Origin: Datisca glomerata
Lineage: Eukaryota; Streptophyta; Magnoliopsida; Cucurbitales; Datiscaceae
Length of the DNA: 64,000 nt
Direction: 5' to 3'
Assembly (NCBI GenBank): GCA_003255025.1
Contig: QANY01006236.1
Location: 124,001-188,000 of the forward strand
Part shown: positions 22,230 through 33,480 of the stretch, piece after piece
How positions within the stretch are numbered: the first letter of the stretch is position 1
Layout: the number at the start of each line of letters is the position of its first letter
Notes under the pieces: generated by a model
What the model was told of the DNA's origin: nothing
The model's database searches: none
Seen by the model: only the letters and a program-made list of their open reading frames with translations
Translations under genes and position numbers: made by a program

Positions 22230-23190
22230 TGTTACCATATTTTAAAAAAAAAAATCTTAAGCCCATTTCACCAACTTCTCTTCATCTCATATATCTCAAG
22301 CCTCCCATTTTAACTCATATTTTCCTCGCTCTCTTTGCTCTCTTTGGCTCTCTTTTTCACTGGTTCTCTCTCCAAATTAAGCGATAGATTTACATCCTAC
22401 TTATAACCAACCACCCAAATGCTATATGGCATCAACCTTTTCTCTAATCGACTTTTTTTATTTGAAAATTACAATTTCATCACTCTCCAATCTTTTTGTA
22501 ATTCAGTTCTTCTAGGATGAGCTGTTGAAAGTTGTTTTCATTGAGAACAAGTATTTTGGTACCCATATAATACTACCAAGAATCTTTTAATAAAAAAGAA
22601 GTCATTTCTTTGTTTGTATAGAGTATTTCTTAAGCGTTCATTCTCTTGCAAAATCAATAATGCCTTACTACAGGTCTTTCCGTTTCATGCATGATTCATG
22701 TTAGCTAAAACTAGCTAGTAATTTTCATGGATTATCACAATTAATCCCTATAAAAGCCATTAGAACAAGCAAAATGATCAATGAAGAAATATAAATGTAT
22801 AATTAATTGAAGCCAAATATTTTATATATCACAATCACACACTACCCAAAAAACGTGACATTTTTACAAATATATTGCATGCAAGATAGCCAAGAAAACC
22901 AGAAAACTACAAACCCATAAGAGAACACCAACTTTGATTCTATCAACAACCATTTCAGAACATTACTTAGCAAAAACAAGTTATTAATCAATCCAAATAC
23001 TTGATTTATAACAATCACTCATTACCCACAAACCTGAATTGTTCTGTGAAATTCTTGCAAAAGTAAGATTGCAGCCTAAAAAAGTACAACATCATTCCGG
23101 AATGCTGGAAGTTAAAACAAGAAAACACCAATGTCAGCTACACATTTCAGTCATGCGGTTCCAAAGTCAAGATTACACAAGCTTTGAACT
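22230..23190. other. spacer with a faint direct repeat
   Basis: No gene recognised. Around 22805-22860 and 22993-23040 the phrases CCAAATA-TT-TATA-ATCACAATCAC and CACT/CATTACCCA recur with a spacing of about 190 bp, suggesting an old duplication. CT-rich sequence at 22265-22380 resembles a leader but leads to no coding frame. Confidence 0.35.
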
Positions 23191-24299
23191 CCATTAATTG
23201 CTGTTCATCGCGGCGCGTGCGCGACGGAAACGTGGCGGCGCATGACCTTTTAAAAAATTAAATTTTTAATAAAAAATAATTTTTTTAATAAAACAAAACT
23301 TGTGCGATGCCAGGATAACCAAATAAAAACTTTTATTGAAAACTCTTTTTCAATCAGTCAGTATCCATTATATATTTATAAGTTAAATCTACAACATACA
23401 ATGATAGGAATCATATACCTCTTATAGTCTATATCAAGTGTCCTTGCAAAAATCGATTAATCATCCGTTCCCATGAAATTGTTCCAACGATCATTAGACT
23501 CCGAGATCCACACCAAAATTTTCCAAGTTAATCCTCAAAGCACTAGGATGTGTGTGGGCACACAGAATATTACAAGACATTTTTTCTGCCTCTAGATGTT
23601 CTCAACATATGAGATATAAAGATTTACTGAGAATGACTTTAGTGAGACGATTCTCTAAAAGAACGTGATGATTATTCTTTTAGAGATTTGATTAACGTTT
23701 AATCACAGAATAAAATCTTTCTGACACCAATCGTATTCTCAATTCAACTCTTAAATGACGAACTGATGATCTATCAATTGATTCTTTCATCTTTGTTCAA
23801 CAACCCAGACCATTAGAATAATATCTGTATATATTCTAGATAATAGCGTAACAGATTAAATAATATTTTATTATAAAATTATCAATTGCAGGGGGACTCA
23901 CAGCAATTGTGCACAAATATAGTGCCACATGGCACGCAAATGTGCCGTGAGCCAGTACAGTACCTCACGTCACCACTGTGGTGCCATGTGGCACTGCAGT
24001 GTTGCACATTCACTATTGTCGTGCCACGTGGCACCACAGCAGCCATGTCAAGCTCTGTTATCCTATCAGTGATTGACATGTGGTAATTACTGTGAATTAA
24101 ATATTTATTTTAATCAGATAATTATCTAGATATCAGTTAATTCAAAATTAATATATATAATTATTCTTATCAACTAACTTATCTGTTATTTCACAAATAA
24201 CATATTTAGTTGATTTAAATTATTATCTAATAATAATTTAATTATCTAATTTTATAAATTATATATTATGTCCTAATTATCGATAATTAAAAATATTGA

Positions 24300-24336
<37 letters not shown>

Positions 24337-24873
24337 ACAAATTATATTTAAATATATAAATAATTTAATTAATTAATCACACATAATTATTTCATAATTA
24401 CATACTTGCCCCAAAATAAAAATTTCTTCTGCAAGTTAGTCATTTTCTCATGTCATAAAATATTCACACCCTAGACAGCGTAGTGTAGAGGTGACTTGGG
24501 GACCATAGACCTATAATCCTAAGCTCCAATAAACTAAATTATTATTATTAGATCAATGATTCAGATCTATTATCCACATCAATGATTCAGATCTAGATCA
24601 CACGTATTCATAATGCTTAGTGAACCGTACTAGCAACCATTCATTAAAGATTTCATACTTTAATATGTTGCTGACAATTTTATTCATTATTTATGATCTT
24701 AATCCTCTCGTACTAATAGAAGATCATAGTCTCATTAAAAAATATGGAATTTTCAGATATTTATATAAGTGATTAAATAATAATTTAAAAGAACATTTAT
24801 AAGAAAAATTTAATCCTATTTAAATTTCATATCAAAATGTCAATACACATGCTTTGAGGGCATAACCCCCAAC
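23190..24873 (-). repeat. probable 3' LTR of a decayed copia element
   Basis: On the minus strand the segment begins TGTTGGGGGTTATGCCC, right after a purine-rich CAAGTGAGAGAT tract, as a copia 3' LTR should. The lower boundary is uncertain; the last GC-rich words are near 23190. No second copy is present, so the element is truncated at its 5' side. The LTR contains three 14-bp palindromes at 23922-24034. Confidence 0.5.
23922..24034. promoter_or_regulatory. three copies of the palindrome GTGCCAYRTGGCAC
   Basis: Perfect 14-bp dyads occur at 23922-23935 (GTGCCACATGGCAC allowing the central pair), 23981-23994 (GTGCCATGTGGCAC) and 24021-24034 (GTGCCACGTGGCAC). The last contains a G-box core, CCACGTGG. 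They sit inside the probable LTR. They could be transcription-factor sites of the element; this is inference from the motif. Confidence 0.4.
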
Positions 24874-25056
24874 AATCTCTCACTTGATCTAAAGCAAAAG
24901 TGGCACCTCTCTTAATCCATTGTCACGCACGTAACCCTAAAATGACTTCGCAGGAAGTGTTTTTGTAAAAGGATCAGCCAGGTTCTGTTTCGATGCTATC
25001 TTTATAACAGTCACATCCCATTGATGCATGATCTCTCTTGCAAGATGATATTTCAT

Positions 25057-25239
25057 TTATATGTGTTTGCCCCTCTTGTGACTTCTCGGTTCCTTGAAAT
25101 TTGCTACCACCCCACTGTCATCACAGTACAAGATCAATGGCTTGTCCATATCTGGAACTACTTCCAGATCAGAATAAAACTTTCTGAGCCATACCGCATT
25201 TTTCGCAGCTTCACAAGTTGCTATATATTCAGCTTCCAT
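25057..25239 (-). pseudogene. copia RNase H fragment
   Basis: Begins at MEAEYIATCEAAKNAVWLRK, the copia RNase H segment with the conserved AEY. It continues through LILYCDDSGVVANFKEPRSH and ends before the expected HIDVKYHFIRE part, which is broken by stops. The usual N-A pair after CDN is changed to DSGVV. Non-functional remnant. Confidence 0.85.
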
Positions 25240-25441
25240 AGAAGCATCTGCAATGCTAAATTGTTTAATACTTTTTCATATTACAGCTCTTCCACCTAGA
25301 GTGAATATTTATTCATATGTCGACTTTCGACTGTCTCTGTCTGATTGAAAATCAGAATCAGTATATCAGTGGGGTTTAAGTCTCCACCTGAATAAATAAA
25401 CATATAGTTTTTCATTCTCCTAAGATACTTGAGAGTGTAGT

Positions 25442-25888
25442 TTACTGCAATCCAGTGTTCCGAGCCGGGATTCGATTGATAATGACTGACAATTCCCCAT
25501 AACAGATATCTGGTCTCGTACACAACATGATATACATGAGACTTCCAACTGTTGAAGCATATGGAACCTTTCTCATATCTTCTTTCTCCTTAGGTGTCTT
25601 AGGACATTGTTCCTTAGCGAGGACAATTCCATGCCTGTTCGGTTGTTGACATGTCTTGGAATTCTCCATAGAGAATCTCTCCAGCACCTTATCAATATAA
25701 GATACATGAGAAAGTGTCAAAAACTTATTCTTTTTATCTCTTAGGATTTGGATGCCTAGAACATAGCTCGCTTCTCTCAAATCTTTCATTTGAAATTTTT
25801 CAGCTAACCACTTCTTTACCTTTGACAAAGTTTCTACATCATTTTCAATGAGTAAAATATCATCAACATAATGAACTAAGAAAATCAC
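25442..25888 (-). pseudogene. copia reverse transcriptase C-terminal half
   Basis: Contains the catalytic YVDD motif (LVHYVDDILLIEND), then KFQMKDLREASYVLGIQIL and the YASTVGSLMYIMLCTRPDI stretch typical of copia. The frame is lost at the end. The partner N-terminal half is at 26165-26380, separated by frameshifts. Confidence 0.9.
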
Positions 25889-26164
25889 TATCTTATCTTT
25901 CGTGTATTTATAAATACATGCTTTATCAACATTTTGCTCGAAACCATAAGACTTTATAATCTCATCAAAGGTAAGATTCCATGATCTAGATGTTTGCTTT
26001 AATCCATAAATGGATTCAAGAAACTTGCATACTTTCTGATCTTGCCCCCTTTGTGTGAACCCTTATGGTTGCATCATATAGATATTTTCTTCAAGAGAGT
26101 CATTCATAAAAGTTGTCTTGACGTCCATTTGTCATATTTCATAGTCAAAACTAGCAGCTATAGA

Positions 26165-26380
26165 CTAGAAGATGGGAATGGATTTTATCATGGCTACATG
26201 GGAGAATGTCTCTTCACAATCGACTTCATCCCTTTGTGTATAGCCCTTGGATACTAACCATGCCTTGAAAGTATTTACTTTCTCATCTGCACCTCTTTTC
26301 TTCTTGAACATCCATTTACATCCAATAGCCCTGACATCTTCAGGTAGATCTATAAGTTCCCAAACGAAATTGGAATACAT
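26165..26380 (-). pseudogene. copia reverse transcriptase N-terminal fragment
   Basis: Shows VWELIDLPEDVRAIGCKWMF, FKAWLVSKGYTQ and VDCEETFSHVAMIKSI, corresponding to the W-x-LV-P, GCKWVFK, ARLVAKGYTQ and ETFSPVA positions of copia RT. Several conserved residues are changed and the frame stops before NAFL. Confidence 0.85.
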
Positions 26381-26753
26381 AGATTCTATTTCCTAGTTCT
26401 TGGTATCTTGCCATTTCTCATTTTTCAAGATCATTCATTACTTTTTCATAAGATAATGGATCATCCTTATTAGTGTCTGACACTAAGACACGTGCCTCTA
26501 GTTCATAGCAAACTGATTGTCTCACAACCCTCCCACTACGACATTGCACTGGGGTTTCCTTTGCAAGAACTGTGGTTTCTCTGGTTCGTCGTTTATTAGT
26601 AAAAATTAAAGGTGGTCTAATCTCATCAGTCTCTATTTTCTCGAGAACTACTTTGCTACGAGGTTTGTAGTTTTCAAAAAGTCATGCTCAAGAAAGGTTG
26701 AATTTGTTGGTACAAACACCTTTTGATCATTGTGACTATAAAAGTACTCACCT

Positions 26754-27233
26754 CTACTCACCTTTTGATCGTTGGGAAACTCTTTGTCGTTTGTTATTTT
26801 TAGGTTTTGCTACTTTAAATAATTTAAAATTATTTAAAACATGTTCAATCGGTTTAAGCAAATACAGTCCATTTATAATTTTAGCATGAAAAATATTGAA
26901 TTCATCTTTAGAAATAATAAACTCTTTATTAATGAAAGAAACTTCGAATAACTGTTCTTGCAAAAATGAAAGAGAAATCAAATTCCTCGAAAAACCAAGA
27001 ATATAATAAACATCATTCAAAACTAAGTAATTATATCTAAAAAGTAAACGGATTGTCCCTAATGCTTTAGCTGACACGAGCGCACCATTGTCAACTCTCA
27101 AAATGACCTCGCCATCAGCCATCTCCCTTGAGGAATCAAGCATCTGCAAAGAAGAACATACATGGTTAGTGGCTCCTGAATCAAGTATCCAATATGACAA
27201 ATCATATACAAGCTTCAAGTTCAAATAAATCAT
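26754..27233 (-). pseudogene. copia protease and pre-integrase fragment
   Basis: Contains YWILDSGATNHVCSSLQML, with the catalytic DSGA of the aspartic protease, then DVYYILGFSRNLISLSFL and IINGLYLLKP of the pre-integrase region. After KRQRVSQRSKGE the minus strand continues directly into EYFYSHNDQKVFV-like sequence, which lies beyond the integrase in intact relatives. This marks an internal deletion of roughly the integrase core. Confidence 0.85.
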
Positions 27234-27235
27234 AT

Positions 27236-28092
27236 TTACCTTTCTTTTTCAGTTCAGAGAGATACTTGTTACAGTTTCTCTTCCAATGACATTCAACCCT
27301 ACAGTGAAAATACTTTCCTTTGGGCTTGCTGTTCTTGTTCTTCTTGGCTTTCGGCGATGGCTTGACTTTCTTTACTCTTTGTTTTTACTCTTGTCCTTAC
27401 CATTGTTCTTCTTCCTTTTCTTGTTCTTAAAAATATTGGACAAAGGCTTTTGCTCGACAATATTTTCCTCGCCCTCTTTGGTCATTCTAAGATTGAGTGA
27501 CTCAAAAGTCTACAGTTCATACAACAATTGGGTCATGTATAGTTGTAACTTATTCATAACATAGTTGGTCGTGAACATAGAAAAAGCTGGTGCGAGTGAC
27601 TCTAGTATGATGTTAGCTTGAGTCCGCTCATCAATGGTCACCTCATGCGCTTCTGCCTTTTGCATTATGTTGGTCATGTTCAAAACATGTTCTCAAACAG
27701 AAGTAACCTTCCTCATCTTAGTTGTCATATAACTCATGATAGTCTCATGACGACTTTGATCGGACTGCTACCCAAACATTGGTTGTAAAGATTCTATAAT
27801 CTCATAGGAAATCTCCATACTTTCATATTTGGTTTTTAGAACATCATTCATGCTCACAAGCAGGTAACACTTCACCTTATTGTTTGATATGATCCAAGCA
27901 TCATATTTTCTCTAACATTCTTAGAGGCGTTAGCAGCAGACTCCTCAAGACATTTTTCAGTAAGAATGAACTTATGGTTCTCACAAATCAACATTAAGTT
28001 CATATTTGATTTTCAACGTATGAAATTATCACCATTCAATTTCTCAGAAGCGAGTAAAGCAGTAACATGGTTGCTCATGTTAGACATAATAT
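27236..28092 (-). pseudogene. copia gag remnant with damaged zinc knuckle
   Basis: Starting at an ATG near 28092, the minus strand encodes SNHVTALLASEKLNGDNF and later SYMTTKMRKVTSV and TIDERTQANIILESLAP, typical of plant copia gag. There is a Trp-to-stop change soon after the start and at least one frameshift. The CCHC knuckle reads YFHCRVECHWKRNC: its first Cys is replaced by Tyr. Confidence 0.75.
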
Positions 28093-28099
28093 GGATAAC

Positions 28100-29555
28100 T
28101 GAAATATAAAACATACATGATTCAATATAATTGATAAATATCTAGAATTCGATAAGTAACCGTGATGCATGAATGCGATCATAATAAATGCATAAATTTA
28201 GCATTTACTAATCGCGATAAAATAACTCAACGATTAATGTACCCCTTAGGGTCGGTCAGGTTAATCTCAAACTGTTTATAAGACATTCCCATCCTTATAA
28301 ATTTAAACTTAAAATATCTCATATTTTCTCTTTTAACAATAAGATATCACTTGTTCTGTCAAGTCACAACAATCCACATGAAAGTTTAATTGTGATTTTG
28401 TGAGTGTAACCCATCATTTCATATTTCATGACTTCATTTAGAATATACCACCTTAGGGTCGGTCAAAACTAAACTACATCACTTCCTCCTATCTTCTTAA
28501 GAAGTCCAATCTTGGTATTGGTACAGCTCGAACCTTCCTTAGGGGGATGAAAACAAAACCATCTCGAGGCGCTCACTGCACCTCACAGTGTTGTACTAAT
28601 GATGGAGACCATAGATTACATTGACATGTCAACATTCACCCACTCACTATTTTAGGATAATGTGTTTCTATTTTAATTAATCAATTAATTCTAAATTAAT
28701 TACTAGTTAAAATAATAACCCTATGAATATTTAATTATTTGTTAATCCAATCTTATTAGTCTAAGTTCATTTAACTTTCTAAAGCGCTTAAGTCATAATT
28801 AGGTGAACTTCGATTAACTAATTAATTATATTCATCAAATTTTAATAAAACTCTTTTACTAAAGTCGGTTAACCTGAAGGTTACTAAAGCCTTTAGTATG
28901 ACATGATTATCAAGTTTTAACTAGTTAAAATGTAACAGTTTACATGCAATTAATTTCATAAAATAATACATATAAACATATTATGACAATCCTAATAAAT
29001 CATGTTTCTACAGATGAGATGCATGATTGAATAAAACTGTGTGAGATTTTCATGTATAACATGTGATCGACTAATGCATGGACATATTATCAAATATAAC
29101 AATTAAACAATTAAATAAAATAGTAATGGACCGAGTGACTATTAGATATTTCTAAATTACAACCCTTGGAATAAAGAAATAAAATTACAAAACAGACTTC
29201 AAGAATACCTTTATTTTCAAATATTGTCTTCTCCTTCTGATATTCATCTTCATAATTTTCAAACTTTGAACAAAAACCTTTTTAATTAGAAAAACTATTT
29301 TTTTAATTAAAATAATATCTATAATTATCCCTTTCAATATAGTGGACTTTGACTTAGTCAAATAAACATTTTATTTGATTTGGTCAAACTCAATCAACCT
29401 ATTAATTTTTTATTTTCATAAAATCAAAATTTAATAATTAATTTTAAAATTACATTAATTTCAAAATTTAAATGAATAATTAAAAGAGTTTGGATTTTAA
29501 TGAAACACTTAGGTGATAGAGTTGGTTGCATGGTTTGTTGAAAACTTTCCTAAAA
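28100..29555. other. AT-rich stretch, possibly 5' remains of the copia element
   Basis: No gene seen. CTTAGGGTCGGTCA-type words recur near 28246 and 28452. I could not find an LTR matching 23190-24873, so the 5' LTR is absent or too diverged. Confidence 0.35.
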
Positions 29556-29574
29556 GGTGACAACAGTTGTCACC
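29556..29574. repeat. 19-bp perfect palindrome
   Basis: GGTGACAAC, one base, GTTGTCACC. It starts a short GC-richer patch (29556-29690) in AT-rich DNA. GTTAAyTTGGTCCCATAAATTA occurs just beyond it and again at about 29955. Confidence 0.8.
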
Positions 29575-29689
29575 GACGATAAGACTCTCCGATCACCGCC
29601 CATCACCACCGCTGCCCGTTTAACCGTTGGCAGCCGCCTGCCGTGCCGGACAACCACTGTTCACCACTGGTACAGTACTGCCGACACTG

Positions 29690-32600
29690 TTAATTTGGTC
29701 CCATAAATTATATATTATTTTCATACGTATTTTTGTATAAGCTCTTCTATATAGTATGTATTGCTTCACGTAATTTACAATATCCTTCCATAAAATATCC
29801 TTATCATATTGCAAGTTAGTGGAAGTGAAATAAACACATTGAGAAATATATGAATTACATGGTACTCTGAGATTACTAAAAATTTTGCCACTTGTAAGTG
29901 AGGAGTTTCGTTCACTACCTCAAGCAACCCATCTGATGTAAATTTGGTCCCATCACTGTTAACTTGGTCCCATAAATTAAAGTCTCAGTTTTGTCAATTT
30001 AGTCTAAATCATTGTCAACTCAGATACATATATATATATAAACCTATTATCAATCGTTAATTGCTTTCGTGAGAAATATAAGAAAAACCTCATGTTTCTA
30101 GGAGTCCTCTTGTATAAGCAAATAATGTGAATATCACGCTGATAACGAAAACAATGTTGACGAAAAAAAGTTAATTCCCAATATGTTTGTAAAAAAAAAA
30201 TCAAAACTGATTTGGCAAACAGAATTGAGACTTTGCCAAGACATGTGAAGTACAAAATTAGCCACAACAAAGGCTTTAGTACATATATATATATATNTAT
30301 GTAGTACCTGAACTTGGCCAAAAACTCTTTGAAAATCCTAAGAATTTGTACTAATTACATTTCCAAATTTGTTGCCAAAGGCATGTCTTGTAATCTTATG
30401 CTATGACTTCAACCAAAATCTTGAATTTTTCTTCTTTTTTCTTAGGTTGTTGTCGGGTGGTTTTTTCGTTTGAAGTAGTCATTGTCTATAATATTATAAG
30501 AAACTAAAACATTCTTAAAAAAATGAAAATGGTATTTCCATATATTATAAGAAATTGGCTTTTTGGACAGCTTAAGAATCCTAATTGATAATGATATTTC
30601 TATTAACAATCACATTAGCTAAAATAAAAACAACCAAGAAAATATATTTTCCCTTTAGAAAAAAGAAAGAAAGTAGAATGAAGATGGTCTTATAGATAAT
30701 CTACTCTTGACAAAGCAAATGAAATTCAATTTCAATATAGAAAAGCCGTATTATTTTTTATAAGAACATTCGTCTGATGACCTTTAATTATGTTTTTAAA
30801 TTTCTATTAGCAAATAAATATAGTTTGGGAATCAATGGACTATAGAGGGCACACATAATTGTTTATCTACTAAGAAAATTTGACAAAAGCTTAAACATAA
30901 GAAAGAAAATTGAGACACACATATTATTTTTCAATATTATAACAACCAATATTGTTAGATAACATATTCAAATTAACGCGCAGTGTAATTTTTATCAAGA
31001 GATAGACGGCTCCCGATTAAACTATTTTTTAATATAATTACATATATCATTGATAGATTAAGATATACCAGAGATAATTTTAGAGGAAATCCATGTACCG
31101 TACAAAAGTTTATTATTATGCATAGTTATACGTAAACTATGTGTATATGAACAGATTTTACGTACACATACATGAAAAAATACACCACATATCATATAAG
31201 GGTTGCACTTTAGACTAATCCTGACACGGAAAAAGAAATGAACAATAAAGAAAGACAGAAAGTACAAAAAGAATCCAAAGTTCTAGAGTGATATAGGAAG
31301 AGGTAATACCAATGGAATAGCTAGTAATTTAGTTTGGGGAAAGAGGGGGCGGCAATGGCAAAGGAGTGGAAGGCTACTAACAAATTAGAACAACTGGATA
31401 AATGAATGACAACTATTATTTAAAAAAAAATCAACAAACATATCAACTCACTCTCGTATAATAAATGTTATACTCTAATTTACACTAATAGGACGAATAG
31501 CTCTCATCGCCAACCATTGGATATATACCACATGTAAAAGAACATATGAAATCAATTAACGTTAATACCTAAGTTTTATAATAACTGAGCATGACAGTTA
31601 ATCTAATTGATCGTAAAGAGAGTTTTTTCGATATGTGATTCAAAATTCAATTCTCACGAATTTTTTTGTTTAGTTTTTCTGGCTAGATTCTGTTGAGAAT
31701 TAGATAGGCAAAAGTGTTTGTAATTACCATGAAATTGTTGAACTAGGCTTTATCTTCAAATGAACGCATTGTTTGTGCATGATGTTTTATGCAGGAGCAT
31801 TCACGTGTTTCACCCACCACTTTTCCGATCTTTCAATACCAAGAGGCAATTATCTACAACACTATGAAAGAAATATATAGGATTCAACATCTACCACTGA
31901 ACTAAAAATTATAGCTGGGTAGTTAAAACATAACTTTATTTATTTTATTTAATTAAAACGCTTGCGCTCAGGTGTCGATGACCCACCACAACTCTATCAT
32001 GTGTCGGATACTGACATACATGCCAACAATGAATAGAAAACATAGTTATGTACAAAGGTTCAAACTCCACCCAATCTTTTTTCCTATTATAAAAAATAAA
32101 AAGTACTCACTGTATATAGTTAAACTTTTCACCCAATATTATAAAGTATAAACTATCATAATTTGCAAAAATTTACAATGTCATTTTGATTATTATTTAA
32201 AGTCTTAATTGTCCGTAATCATTTTTTATCATTGGGTTAGGTTAAGAAACCAATTATTAAGATGCCGCACATTAATAGATATCATGTCTACCGTTTTGGT
32301 TTTTTTTTTGTTTATCTTATTAGTAAATATCTACTTATAGATGAGTGATTGATTCATTCGTTAATTTACTTAACTACTTTATAGATTAATTATATGAACT
32401 ATATCAAATATATAATGAAATGATGAATGCACATAATTAAGAATTTTAATTTAATATTGAAGTACTGCAATATTTGATGTATTTTTAGAAAAGTATGAAA
32501 TTCTCAACCTTAAACCAATAAGAATAAGATACACATGTGAATGTAACGATTAAAATTGTAATTAAACAAAAAGTAGTTGGACAAAATCATTAAAAAAAAG

Positions 32601-33060
32601 TTTGTCACTGTTCATTCTCTCTTCAAATATAGTAGTGAATTTATTTCACGATAAGAGTTAACGAGAGTATAAACAAAAAAAATCATTAAAAAATATACAG
32701 GAAGGTAAGATCACTCTTACTACATTTCCATAATCATCCAACAAATAGCTACAACTATATAAAATAAGGAAAATAAAAAGTTAAACAGAAGTCATCAATT
32801 TACTCACATAAGTTGATCCAAACAGAGCCGGAAATACACGTAAGCTGATCAGAACATAGCCGAAACATCCATGGATAGAAAAATAGAAAAAAGAAGCCAT
32901 TGTTACTATATATAAAGTGAAGGCTACGCTAGGGGCGCAGTTGAAGAAATGCAAAGAGTATGGCGTTACAAAGAAAAAGAGGTAAAAAAACAAATCCAAC
33001 TAACAAATGGGAGCAAATATGTACAAAAAAAATTGAGCAGTAATCACACACGTTACATAG
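29690..33060. other. AT-rich intergenic stretch
   Basis: No gene or clear element recognised. A TA microsatellite with an undetermined base is at 30279-30300. The part near 33060 is the promoter side of RBOHE. Confidence 0.5.
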
Positions 33061-33078
33061 TTTGACTTCAAATTCCAT

Positions 33079-33086
33079 TATAAATA
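33079..33086 (+). promoter_or_regulatory. candidate TATA box for RBOHE
   Basis: TATAAATA lies about 400 bp before the RBOHE ATG and is followed by CT-rich leader-like sequence. The implied 5' leader of about 370 nt is plausible but unproven. Confidence 0.35.
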
Positions 33087-33480
33087 TACAAAATCCCAAG
33101 ATTAGTTTAAGCTGACTCCTTCTATCATTGCAATTGCCAACCTTTCTTCTTCCTCATTCTATAATCCCTTCTGCCTTTTCAATTTCGATACTCAAATTAG
33201 ATTCTTTTTCTTATTTTTTTATTTAATTTCTTAATTATATCATAGCACGATTGATGCGAAATGGAAAAAAAGGCGTTGAAAATGGTGTGTGGGTGATCGG
33301 TTGAGAGGTGTTTGTCTTGTTTTTGGACTAATATACACTCATACGTGTGAACCAACCCGGGATTTCTCTTTCTCTGTTTCTTGTCATTGTTGCAGAGAGA
33401 GAGAAGAGAGAGATTTATATTTGTGATTTGTGAAATTGAAGAGGTGGAGAAAGAGGTGAGAGGGATTTTTGTACCGAAAG

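Larger units (their letters stand above)
24874..28100 (-). mobile_element. decayed Ty1/copia internal region, integrase core deleted
   Basis: Minus-strand fragments follow copia order: gag, protease/pre-integrase, reverse transcriptase, RNase H. They are separated by stops and frameshifts. After the pre-integrase segment the sequence jumps to the region that normally follows integrase, so the DDE core is missing. It is not from the same family as the element at 5157-10094, whose protein sequence differs clearly. Confidence 0.85.

Noticed and set aside
23882..24086. Overlapping frames on both strands
   Set aside because: Created by the GTGCCAYRTGGCAC palindromes inside the probable LTR; not gene-like.
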